Assembly (NCBI GenBank): GCA_020747015.1
Contig: JAGTJM010000021.1
Coordinates: 496,001 to 560,000 of the forward strand
Direction of reading: 5' to 3'
Source of the DNA: Pyrenochaeta sp. MPI-SDFR-AT-0127
Lineage: Eukaryota; Ascomycota; Dothideomycetes; Pleosporales; Cucurbitariaceae
Length of the DNA: 64,000 nt
Program-made: the position numbers and the translations under genes
Notes under the pieces: generated by a model
What the model was told of the DNA's origin: nothing
The model's database searches: none
Seen by the model: the letters and a program-made list of their open reading frames with translations, nothing else
Part shown: one piece after another, positions 10,483 through 20,800 of the stretch
Layout of the letters: each line of letters begins with the position of its first letter
Position numbering within the stretch: the first letter of the stretch is position 1

Positions 10483-10816
10483 CTCTGATTCTAGATGTGC
10501 AGGCGGATACATAGGGTGAAGGGGGACGGCCATGAAGTGTCCTTGTGAGGTCTTTCTGCTGGTATCAGAAATAAAGTCAACGATAGCTCCAGGGGTTGCT
10601 CCTTTGAATAGTACTCTGCGGGGAAAAGCGTTGTTTGCAGGGACATTCGACACCGACAGGCTAGCAGATAGTGATCGGCATCAGCTGAGTGCAAACGTGC
10701 GGCTCTGTTTCCTTAACATGTGAAACCTCTGAAAGGTGGTTACAATGTGTCAGTGAGAGTAGTTTCATGCATCGCGCCGTGATCGTTTCTCGACCAGACA
10801 CGTGTACTCGTCATCA
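10483..10816. other. Short intergenic region between convergent genes
   Basis: 334 bp between the 3' ends of the BTB and Zn2Cys6 genes. No feature is recognised beyond presumed 3'-end signals. Confidence 0.4.
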
Positions 10817-12040
10817 TCACACCAACAACCGTGGATCGTCCCCACCCCGACATGCAGCAAGTAACAGCTTGCCGAACGGATCCAGCGTCTCCACCTCCTG
10901 TTCATGCGTCCATGTAGCCGTCAAATCAGCATATGAAATCAGATTCTCATCTTCTGTAATGTATGGTGTAGCTCTCCTGTTCCAGTCGTCAGAATCGGAA
11001 TACCACGCTTCGAGGTTTTTTGAAAATGGTATCCTGGCTAAGACGGGCACTTGATCTGCTATTCCACCCTTGGTCAAACAACCCCAGACGCAACGCGTAA
11101 ATACGGAAATCATGACGGTGCGGCGTACCGATTCGTTGAAGATCCAGCTTTCGTGGCAGTCTTGGAAGGATTGGGTCTCGTTGAAGAAGCGCTTCCAGAG
11201 GTGTGCAGCCCAGATTTCAAGGAGTACATTGTGCTTCTCGGCCTGGGCCTGGAGGTTCAGATCGAGGTCGAAGAGGCGTATGGCCTGATAGATGATGAGG
11301 GCTTGGACAGCGGCAAGGTGCTCAGTGAGCGTCCAGGTACTTGAGTTTGCAATCAGCGCTAAGATCTTCGAGTTGATGCTATTGGCTAGAATGGTTTGAT
11401 TTCGTGGGTTTTTAGTCAGGTACAAGGCCGAAATTGCGACACTGTCTAGATATGCTTGTGGCTGGTGCTTCTTGTACAAGTTGTGATGCAGGAATTGCGT
11501 TGCGCCTGAGAAGGCCATATCGGGTACAAATGCGCATAATCCTCGAATAACAGCCAGCACCTGCGCCTCATTCAGCACAGATGGCTCCCAAATCTGTGGT
11601 AATGTGCATATCCGCGGCGCTGCCGTGGAGCGATTCTTGAGTGCATCCAGCTCCTGTGTCCAATCACTGTTCCAGTTATGATTGGGCAGGCTCTCCGGGC
11701 TCGAATCGCTCGAATCGCTCGAAGACCCAGACCACTGTAGGAATAGTGGGTCGATGTCTACGTCGATGCCTGCATCGATCTCAAGAGCAGGCAGTTCATT
11801 TGCGCGATCGGTACACGCGCCAACGCTTACTGCAGGAGGAGTAAAATCTGGCGTGCTTTGCCTGATCACGACTTCAGCGTCGCGAACCGAGACGGAAGCT
11901 TTCTGGGCATTTGGGTACGTGCAGTCGAGGCCTTTGACAAAGCAGCGCTTGCAAAATGGGTATCCGAGGTCGCAGCGGCGTTTGGCTTTGACGCAGGCGT
12001 AGCAACTCTTCTTTCGGGTCGAGGAAATATAGCCTAGCAT
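10817..12040 (-). CDS. Zn2Cys6 (fungal C6) transcription factor
   Basis: A single exon of 407 aa. The DNA-binding domain is at residues about 11-40 with the spacing C-x2-C-x6-C-x6-C-x2-C-x6-C (KSCYACVKAKRRCD then FCKRCFVKGLDCTY), the binuclear zinc cluster. Beyond it is an acidic, Ser-rich segment (WSGSSSDSSDSSPES) and a helical regulatory region (residues about 150-400) without clear match to the usual fungal_trans domain. The ATG at 12040 puts the cluster close to the N-terminus, as usual in this family; the frame is open further upstream but only from a non-ATG codon. The target genes cannot be told. Neighbours give no pathway context. Confidence 0.88.
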   Translation of the reverse strand: MLGYISSTRKKSCYACVKAKRRCDLGYPFCKRCFVKGLDCTYPNAQKASVSVRDAEVVIRQSTPDFTPPAVSVGACTDRANELPALEIDAGIDVDIDPLFLQWSGSSSDSSDSSPESLPNHNWNSDWTQELDALKNRSTAAPRICTLPQIWEPSVLNEAQVLAVIRGLCAFVPDMAFSGATQFLHHNLYKKHQPQAYLDSVAISALYLTKNPRNQTILANSINSKILALIANSSTWTLTEHLAAVQALIIYQAIRLFDLDLNLQAQAEKHNVLLEIWAAHLWKRFFNETQSFQDCHESWIFNESVRRTVMISVFTRCVWGCLTKGGIADQVPVLARIPFSKNLEAWYSDSDDWNRRATPYITEDENLISYADLTATWTHEQEVETLDPFGKLLLAACRGGDDPRLLV

Positions 12041-12986
12041 CTCTTGGTGGAAACAAGGTGGGGCAGCGGGCAAACGAAACTCGCTGAAGTCAATACCACG
12101 TCAGTAAGGGCAGAAATCAGAAGAACGGTGGGCTTCATCAGTCTTGAATAGTTGCCTATTTACGCCGTAGAAATACTTGTCTTACTCAGCGCGATCTCAT
12201 CGCAGAGGGAGCAGCTTCATGCAGAGTGGTGGAACTCCGCGTGGGACTCATCCTTCGGCCTTGGCGACAAAATGGCTGCCATTTCTCTCTCCTTTGACAA
12301 AAGCTCTCCAAGTACGGTTCTTTAACAATGGCACACCTCATCACATCTTCAACCTATTATTTCACAATGGGTCCACCAATCTTGGACACGTCGGAATACC
12401 CGCGACAAGTATGCCCACCTTCTACTTTTAGCCTTCGAGTCCGCAGCACCAGCCACCACGTGCCTTCATCTTGTCTATGGCTACGGCCAGCCACAGCAAA
12501 CAACCGCAACCACGGGCTTCGTGGAGCCCAGATTTCCCAGACATCGGGACCCAATGCAGCGAGCGAGAGGCGTACCATGCCCAAACAACGCCAAACAGCG
12601 CCGTCGCAGCTGGTTTGGGATGGAAAGCCGTCCGATTGGCCGTGATGCTGATGTCATGGCCGATGGCCCGTGTTGACTTTCACATGCTTTTCGCAAACGG
12701 AGCGGCCCCACAGTGTGTGCGCTTCACTTGCTCTTCAGCGCTGCAAAGTGCGGCAGACCTCACTCCACTCTCGTATACAATACCAGATCTGCATCACCAT
12801 CATTGCCTTTGAAAAGTGATTTCGTTCAGATTCAATTCAGTGCTTGCATTAAGACGCAGCTCTAGACTCCGCGACTATTCTTCCGAGCCGGTACCCGTTG
12901 TGTCTCACCTGACGTCGGACTCCGCTTTCAGACAACGACCACTTCAATATATCAAAAACTCAATCAATCCCATCGCACATCTCGAC
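12041..12986. other. Divergent intergenic region with no supported gene
   Basis: About 0.95 kb between the Zn2Cys6 gene and the transposase-derived gene. Several overlapping 75-113 residue frames on both strands (12177-12812) have no motif, which suggests low-stop GC-rich sequence rather than genes. Confidence 0.45.
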
Positions 12987-13572
12987 ATGGACTCGTTAGA
13001 AGGCTCGCCTGGTGCGAGACGAGCAATGTCGCTGTTGTTCACCATTCCTGAGCGCTTTAACGACTTCGCCCATATGGATCAGAAGTCCTTCTGCGAGCTC
13101 TCAGATTGGATCGTTGCCCACGTCCAGTCCCAAATAAGCGCAGATATCAGCGTTGAAGAAAGCCTTTTTGTGTTCCTCGATGTCGTCGCCCAGGGGAACA
13201 GCTTCAGCAGCGTCGCCTACCACTGGAACCACGATGTGGAACTCACACAAGGGTATGCCAAGTCCATCTCATTGTACTCGAATCCGTCAACTGACAACAA
13301 ATTCCAGCATCTTCCTCAATGTCCTCAACGCCCTGACTGTTCTACGTGAAAGCAGAGAAATCGCCGACTCATGTCCGCCCTTCACAAAGACCAGGAAACG
13401 ATGGGAAGTCGCCAGAAAGTGGCCCCGAAATCGATCGAGGATGGATGGGCTTGTGCGGATTGGGTACGACGAGATGTCGAGGGATGGTCTCGAGGTGAAC
13501 CAGGAAAGCCTCAAGGAGGCTTTGATGGCGCTTAACAACTTCATCCACGAGATCGCCGATTATGATGCGTAG
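12987..13572 (+). CDS. Harbinger transposase N-terminal-like (DUF8040-type) fragment protein
   Basis: Exons 12987-13252 and 13308-13572 (intron 55 bp with a CTGAC branch site) give 176 aa. Residues about 35-110 resemble the helical domain before the DDE nuclease of fungal HARBI1/Harbinger-like transposases: HMDQKSFCELSDWIVAH, then ISVEESLFVFLDVVAQGNSF, then, across the splice, IFLNVLNALTVLRES. No DDE catalytic core follows; the protein instead ends in a short helical tail (EVNQESLKEALMALNNFIHEIADYDA). It is therefore either a transposase remnant or a domesticated domain. An intact frame across a canonical intron argues for a working gene. The ATG at 12987 is the first in frame. The function is unknown. 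Confidence 0.6.
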
Positions 13573-13827
13573 TCATTCTGGTTGTTTGCATATTCGGAGT
13601 TGGTTCGGCGTACTGGTAACGACTTGGGTAGAGGCAAAGACCTCGCATAGCATCGGTTGGGAGGATTGGGTTTGGCTTTGATGACATGATGTCCTTCGGT
13701 TTTCCTTGTGTACACGTACGTGCGCGTTCGTACTTCGATTGCGATCGCAGCTTTGAGCAGTTTGATACTATCGACCATGTGTTATCCATCTTCGGCAGTG
13801 CGCATTGGAGTTGCTGATCTTCATCTT

Positions 13828-14510
13828 CTATTCCTCGTATACAGTGCTCACCGTTCTTTTCCCAAGAACACTCAATCTTCCCTTCTTGAATCCAAGCGCT
13901 TCTTCGATGCGGCTGTCTGGTTCTCCTTTCGCCCGCCGCTTCAGTGCCAATTGAATCAATCCTGCATCTGCATATTTCCTGCCAGTAAACCCTCTCCTTC
14001 CTACATCCTTCAACTCATCTTCTGCTTCATCTGCAATGCGTTGTCTTGCCTCAAGCACTCTTAACACCGGATTGTTGCGCGGGTCAGGAAAGGCGGAAGA
14101 AGGAGGAGTTTGCATCATTTCGGGGAAAAGATTGTAGTCGTCACGCCGCTGAGGATCAAATTGTGACGTCGAGGTAGGCGAGTAGTGCGGGTTGGGTTGA
14201 ACAGCGCCGAGGCTGCTCAGTCGAGATGCAAAGGCGGGATCTTTTGCATCTTGTTCAATTGCTACAGTCAATCAAGTCATTAGCCAAAGTAACATGTCTA
14301 TATAACAGGCTCATACATACCTTTAGTCTTCGTCTCAGAGACCTGTGCTGGCGGGTGTACTGTCGGTCCTCGGGCACTTGCAGGAGCATTTGCTGCCTGG
14401 GGCGCGGAAGCGGCGGAGGGGCGTGTAGTAGTACTTGGAGGAGGTCTCGTAGGGTATTTACGCACAGCCGAACCAGCGGTTCTTGCGCCTTTTGAAGCTG
14501 AAGAGCCCAT
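13828..14510 (-). CDS. Hypothetical protein with possible N-myristoylation signal
   Basis: Exons on the complement of 14321-14510 and 13828-14261 (intron 59 bp, canonical GTATGT donor) give 207 aa. The protein starts MGSSASKGAR, which fits an N-myristoylation consensus (Gly2, Ser6, Lys7). Residues 15-65 are Pro/Ala/Ser-rich and disordered. The C-terminal half is ordered and charged: NNPVLRVLEARQRIADEAED, GRRGFTGRKYADAGLIQLA and LKRRAKGEPDSRIEEALGFK, a segment that looks like a small helix-turn-helix. I do not recognise the family. The gene ends convergent with the Harbinger-like gene (255 bp apart) and lies 221 bp downstream-side of the DAHP synthase stop, all on the minus strand. Confidence 0.72.
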
Positions 14511-14731
14511 TGTTGGGGTGCCAATGTGGGGCAAATATGGTTGTTGAGATGTATGGCATCGATAACGTCAGATACCATGGACATTTTGGAAGCTTGGGCC
14601 ATACTTGAAGACTATATCACGTGTGTCGACTTCTGTTCACGAACCGAAATTCAACTAGATCATGAGGTAGAACTAGTTTGCTACCTTCAGTTTTGTGTCC
14701 CCTAGTTGCTATTGTGATCTATAGGAAATTT

Positions 14732-16312
14732 TCACAAATCTCCATCTGCGCGATAATGCCCAGCAACCAGGAAAGCCAGCTCCAACGCTTGCTTCTCGTT
14801 CAGCCTAGGATCACAATACGTTGTGTAATTCAAGCTCAAGTCTTCATCGACAAGGCCTTCACTGCCTCCGGTACACTCTGTGACTGCATCGCCCGTAAGC
14901 TCAAGATGCATGCCACCCAGGAAAGAGCCATGCTGTTTGTGAACCTTGAGAGCCGAGGAAAGCTCAGAAAAGATGCTGTTGAACGAACGAGTCTTGATGC
15001 CTGTTGGCGTGCTACGAGTATTCCTGAAAGAATTTAGTTGTTTTCTTGCGTATGCGATCGGAAAGATGATCTTACCCATGCATGGGATCGCACTGCCAGA
15101 CCACGACATGTCCACTGCTCTTGACAGCCTCAATGTGCGGACCGAGCATAGCTTCAACCTTTTCCGCACCATACCGAGTGATCAACGTAATCTTGCCAAC
15201 CTCTTTGTTTGGGTTAACTATGTCGAGCAACTGCACCAATTCATCGTTCTTCATCGAAGGTCCCACCTTGATGCCAATGGGATTTTCAATACCGCGGAAG
15301 TATTCTACATGGCCTCCATCAATCTGGCGTGTTCTGTCGCCAATCCAGATGAAATGTGCTGAAGTATTGTACCAACCCTTGCCGTCGGTGGATGCTTGTG
15401 AAGGCTCGTACCCGGCGGGATTCTTGAGTCTTCTTGTCAGGCTTTGTTCGTACTCCAGGACAAGGCCTTCATGACTAGTGAATAGATCCACAGTTTGCAA
15501 CTGCCCTGATGTGTCGGCACCAATGGTCTTCATGAAGCGAAGAGAGTCTGAGATACTGTGAACGATTTGCTGATACTTTGACTGCAGCTCTTGGTCCCTA
15601 ACATGGCCCAGTTCCCAGTCCAATGGGTTGTGCAGATCGGCAATTCCACTTGCAAGTTGTCCACGTATGTAATTCAAGGTCGTAGCGGAATGGAAGTAGG
15701 CGCTCACGAGTCTCTCTGGATCTACTCGCCTATGGTCAGGCTCATATCCATTCAGGATATCACCTCGGAAGCTAGGAATTTCTTTGCCATTGAGCATCTC
15801 TGTTGGACTCGATCTGGGCTTTGCATACTGTCCAGCAATTCGGCCAATACGGATCACAGGCTTGTTTGAACCCCAAATCAAGACCAAACTCATCTGTAGC
15901 AGAAGTTTGATCTTCGCATCGATTGGGTTGTCGGCACAGTAAGAGAACAGCTCCGCACAATCGCCACCTTGGAGAAGGAAGGACTTGCCAAGCGCAGCAT
16001 CACGGAGACTTGCCTTCAACCGGACGATTTCAGTTGGTGTGACAATTGGCGGTAAACCTGACAGTTTTGTCAAAGCCGCCGACACGGCTTCTTGATCTTC
16101 GTACGTGACGACTTGCTTAATGGGTTTTGAGCGCCAGGCTATCGCTCTGTCAGCAAGATGCCTCACCGAACGGATATAGACTTACAGGATGGCGACCATC
16201 CTTCAGACGGGCCTGTCATGCTCTGCGATACGTCCATTCTATCGGACGCTTGGGGCGAGCTTATGTTGCCTGCTTTTTGGGGTGCTTGTGACTGGCCACT
16301 TGTTGCTGACAT
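14732..16312 (-). CDS. Class II (plant-type) 3-deoxy-D-arabino-heptulosonate 7-phosphate synthase
   Basis: Exons on the complement of 16186-16312, 15076-16138 and 14732-15023 (introns 47 and 52 bp) give 493 aa. The enzyme condenses phosphoenolpyruvate and erythrose 4-phosphate, the entry step of the shikimate pathway. Class II landmarks are present: WSPSSW at the start, SFLLQGGDCAELF, GRIAGQYAKPRS, SFRGDILNGYEPDHR, TSHEGLVLEYEQ, WIGDRTRQIDGGHVEY, GPSMKNDEL, ITRYGAEKVE, and CDPMHGNT spanning the last junction. The length is normal for fungal class II enzymes. An in-frame ATG at 16360 would add 16 residues. Fungi typically also have class I enzymes; whether this copy serves primary or secondary metabolism cannot be read from its neighbours. 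Confidence 0.95.
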
Positions 16313-16934
16313 GTACTGGGCGAGATAGTTCCCTAATTTTGCATGCCCTTCGTCATCCATATCTAACACAATGTATTAGACTGAAGCTTAGACGCATCAA
16401 GGTCAGGGTAGGAGAAACAAAGGTCGAACGGATATGGCCAGTCACATCTTGAGTCATACTCGTATTTGGGGTAATATAGAATGCCTGACAAGGGTCCAAG
16501 CCGTAAAGTGGTGTGAATAAAGGCATGTGACTCAAAAAATATGAAAGCTAAACCAAACAATACCGAAGGCAAACAGCTGTATGCACGAGAACAACACTTA
16601 CATTGAGCTTGCTGTGAATGATCGATGGCTGGTCTAGGATACTACTAGTCGATCAAGCGTTAAGATGCACAAACTACGTGTGTCTAACGGTGCGGGGGAT
16701 CGAGTGAAACAGTATGCAGAAATTATTGTGCATAATTGATCGAGTTTCCTCGAATCACGGCCGCTCTCATCTCCCATTGGTCAAACTCAGTTCAATTTCT
16801 TGATCCACTCTTTCTCACCCCACAAGACGTGCACCCTCCACCTTGGCCCGACGTCACTACTTGAGCGCACTCTTCTCGACCGCGACTCTGTCAATCGAGC
16901 CCCCAACTCTTTCTATTCGCGATCCTCGATCACA
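16313..16934. other. Divergent promoter region (DAHP synthase / HYPK homologue)
   Basis: About 0.62 kb between two divergent starts. A CCATTGG (inverted CCAAT) box occurs near 16775 and pyrimidine-rich stretches precede the HYPK start. No gene is supported; the small minus-strand frame at 16363-16572 has no recognisable feature. Confidence 0.45.
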
Positions 16935-17343
16935 ATGGCTGAACCACAACCCTCAGAAGTCAAGGAAGGCGCCGCTGACCCACACGCACCCACTGGCACA
17001 GCCGAAGATCGCAAGGCTGCAGCGGCACTCGAGTCGCTCGACGCGCAAGACGATGCGGGAGAGAAGAAAGAGGTTGACAGCAAGGCATTAGACCAGGCGA
17101 TGAAAGGTTTGAACGTCAAGGACACAAAAGTCAAAGAGAAGAGAGTGGTCAAGATCGATGCGGCAGATGTTGCGCTATTGGTATGCTCGTGACGCTTGAG
17201 TGACTGCAAAGGTGCATGGGTGCTAACAGGAGCAAAAGGTCGCGGAGCTCGAATTCTCAAAGCAAAAAGCAACCGAACTACTCCGCGCGCATGATGGCGA
17301 TGCAGTAAAGGCGCTGAATGCCTTCGTTACTGCCCCGATTTGA
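16935..17343 (+). CDS. HYPK-like UBA-type protein (Huntingtin-interacting protein K homologue; NatA partner)
   Basis: Exons 16935-17180 and 17239-17343 (intron 58 bp) give 116 aa. The N-terminal half is acidic and disordered; the C-terminus is a UBA-like three-helix module split by the intron (KIDAADVALL/VAELEFSKQKATELLR, then AHDGDAVKALNAFV). This is the layout of HYPK, which binds the ribosome-associated N-terminal acetyltransferase NatA. A second possible acceptor nine bases earlier would insert three in-frame residues (EQK); the chosen acceptor gives the better match to the conserved helix. The related EGD2/NAC-alpha UBA domain was considered, but there is no NAC domain here. Confidence 0.82.
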
Positions 17344-17820
17344 GTGTTTTCGTCGTAGGAGATACGCTTCATCAATCACCAATTACCTCTGCTCGCTGTT
17401 CAACCAGGACATGAACAAGCTTTAGGGCAACCCAGGCTGCTCATGGATATTGGAGCGGAAGAGTCACAAATCACGCCATGAGCAGCCTGGGTTACCATGT
17501 AGCTTGTTCATGCGCATCCTGTGATCCTTACTACGGCATCAATAGCCAAGATGTTCTGGGGTTCTTTTCGGGATGGAAGGCAAAGTTTAGAATCGGCAAA
17601 TTGCCAGACAGCAAACAAGTACTTGATGGCATATGCGCAGAGTTCTCTAGGGTGTTTCCAAGGTTCACAGCAACCTCCATTTCATGTCTGTAGAATCAAT
17701 ATCATGGTATAAAGGAATGGGGTATCGTGGATATCTCGTCCAAGAACATAAGGTTCTCAAGCCTAACCTCATGCCTTCTGTCTGAATCTACTGGGTCCTT
17801 GCTCTCCAGCATCCAAGGTT
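17344..17820. other. Convergent intergenic region carrying an inverted repeat
   Basis: About 480 bp between the 3' ends of the HYPK and KMT6 genes. It holds the inverted repeat listed separately; otherwise no gene is supported. Confidence 0.5.
17411..17511. repeat. Inverted repeat, two 36-bp arms around a 29-bp loop
   Basis: Left arm 17411-17446 and right arm 17476-17511 are reverse complements over their outer 11 bases and inner 18 bases, with a 7-base mismatched bubble between. The transcript of either neighbouring gene could fold here into a strong hairpin just downstream of the HYPK stop codon. Confidence 0.85.
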
Positions 17821-20800
17821 TCACTCATCGTCGCTGTTAAAGACGATGGACCGCTTCCTCTTCGGTAGCCTGTCGGCTCCATGTTGCACACCCTTCTTGG
17901 ACAATGACGTTATTCCCCCTTTGGGCATCTGGCGCAGCCGAATTGGTTTCCGCCGCAACGTGACATCTTCTGAGGCTTTAATTATCTTTTGTTCCTTATC
18001 GTAATTTTGTATGTCAACAATGTCCCTGGTTCCTCGGCTTTCTTCCAGGATGTCGTCCTCATCTTTCGCATCGTCCTCCGTATCTTCTACCACCTGATTT
18101 GTGGCCGCGTCTCTAGCCCACCGTGATTTGGCACTCCGCGGCCTGGTGAGACCGCTGTCATCAGTCTCCATTCCCAAGTCAGTGGCGTCTGAATCGTCCC
18201 GGCTTCCCAATCTTCTCGCCGTCCTCATCCCTGTATTACGGAGCTGTAACACTCTCGAACGTTGGTCGCGACTAGTGTGGCGGTCAGGTGCCGTCTTCCT
18301 TGCCTGTTGAGGTTCAGTTCGACGGGCATTAGTAAGTTCCTGGGCAGCCTGCGCGGCAAGCCTAGCTGCGTGCTTCTCTGCACGTGCAGCTCTTGCTTTC
18401 GCTGTCGCTGCGAATACTCGAGAGCGGTCTTTCACTGGCTGAGCCAACCTGGAGGGTGACGCAGATTTGCTCTTTCCCTTCCGCTTGAGCGCTTGCTTCT
18501 CCACTATCTTATTGTCCTTGCTTTTAGGTTGCTTGAACTTTGCAGTCTGCTCTTTCGGATAATTGTAGTCAAAGAACAGCTCGGTGCCAGCCTTGATGTC
18601 AATACTGGCATAGAGGGCTAAACGGAACACTGAGTTGCAAAGGAGATTCTTCGAGTAACAGTTAGTGTGCTTTTTGCTGGCGTTGTTGATGAATCGTAGC
18701 TTGTTGCCCATAAACGTGGCATCAACTTCCTGCTCTGCAATTATGTCAGGAAATGGTCCACTCATTGCAAGAATTTGTGCAGCTTACGCGTATTCAGCTT
18801 GAACGAGTACATCGTCTGCTGATATTCGTAGATTGCCATCCGTCGATCGCCTTCTTTGATCGAGATGGTCTCGCCAAGATACTCTCCAATATACTCATCC
18901 TTCGCAATATCTTCACCTACGTAAAGACCAAAGCCATGAACTTCAGAATGGCCAAGCAAGGTCTTCTTAGGTACACTTCTCTGGATCGCGACATTACAGC
19001 AACGCCCTTGGAGAGCATCTTCGTTGTATCGATTGACCGGGTCAAGAATCTCAGTCGCTCCACATGTGCTGCACAGATCTGCATCACATTCCCGGTTGAA
19101 CTTGTGACAAAGACACGACATCTTCTGCGCGCACACGCGCTTGCCTGGAGTTTCTGCGCAATTACACCCTGGAAAGCGCCTGTTGCAAGATCGCGAACAT
19201 CTGCACGACTTCTCGCAGTTGATTTTCTCTTTGTAGCATCGACATTTTGCTTGGTCGCAACTTCCTTCGTGGTTGCATGGAAAGAAAGGCTTTCTCCTAT
19301 CCCAGGAGTGTGCATTGCTGTTCTGCAGCCACCAATTACTGTTGAATGGTCCGTCTGGTGGTTTATGGCCTTTGGAAGGAGCTACATCTGAGTCTGTTTC
19401 AATATTGCTGAAAGGGTTAGTAAGCACTTTATAATTGATTATCTTTTCAATATCTGAGTCGTCATCGAAGTGCGCCGGAACTACGTCAACATCCCTATCA
19501 GTTCTCATCTGATCGTGATGGGAATGTGCGTCATGTGGGAAAGTCTTAGCCTCTTCACTGTCCGTTTGATCCTCGGAATCTTCGGTGCCTAGCTCCTCGG
19601 TTGCATTGTCCTCGTGGTGAGACTCTCCGATTTGTTCTGGTGCTTCCCTCAGCTCACCATGGAAAAGGCAGTTATGTCTATTTGAACGCGTTAGTAATTT
19701 GTAATCCGCATCTATGAAACTTTACTGACTGATGACAAACAATACAAACAACTTTTCCGAATGTAAAATGTGAGATAGGAGTAGGGCCCTTCGCCTTCGT
19801 CGAAATGTGCTTGCGTACAAGCTCGGATTGCTGGGCCAGGTACCAGATGCTGAGATTGCATTCTTTAAGCAAGGTCGCACAGGTTATCGCTGATAGTCTC
19901 AACTGTCTTGGGCTCGGTTCTTGGAGCTGAGATAAAAGATCTTGCCATATGCTCGAAGTTCGATCGAATAAAACTGCTTTTTTAGCTACTTCATCGCGCA
20001 CAAAATCCTCGTTATGATAATGCGACCTTTCGCATAGTAATCTTTCAAACTGATCACTCCCAGTCGACTTGTTATTAATATTAATGATCGTTGTCTTCGC
20101 AGCTAGAAGCCAGAATAGAATCTCGTCCCATGAGATATCGATCTCGCGTAAAAGAGATTCGACAGTGTCTTTATAGAAGCGACACTGCTCGAGTCGAAGA
20201 TCGAGGAGAGCATTCTCATCATGCTTCAACTCATAATGGCATGGCAATTGCTTCAGAAGCTTGTCCCGGTCTTTGAAGTATCCGTCCTGAATATAGGGCG
20301 TAGCGAGTAATTTTGAGACGTTGTCAGCTAGTATATTGTTCTTCAAACTGACGTACTCTTTGAAGGGAGGAATTTTGATAGCCTCAGACCTATAGGTGGT
20401 CATCGGCGCGACCCAAGCTGACCTTATTGCAATGTCCTTAGGTTTGGCTTTTGTGAAAATCTCCTGACTGATGTCTTTGAGTGCTGTATTGATCGACTTT
20501 TTGTCAAACGGGACCTCTATTGATGACATACCCTCAAAGGGTGAAACTGGCTGCACATATCTTTCTGGCAGAACGGAAGGAACCAGATCTTTCCGTTGAT
20601 GGTGTTGAGCACGAATCCTCCGCTCCTGGCATCTCCTCTGGTCCTTCATCATGTTTTCTGTCAGGTACGCGTGCGTTTTGTGTCGATTTATCAATTGTAG
20701 TCGCAAACAATCTTCTACCGCAGTGCGTGCGGCGTTGAGGTCGTCGGCACCGATACATTGCGCTTCCATTCCTAGGTCTTCACGAATGTTGCCAATTTTT

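Noticed and set aside
12177..12812. Overlapping small frames on both strands between the Zn2Cys6 and Harbinger-like genes
   Set aside because: They overlap one another, have no motif and reflect low stop density in GC-rich DNA.
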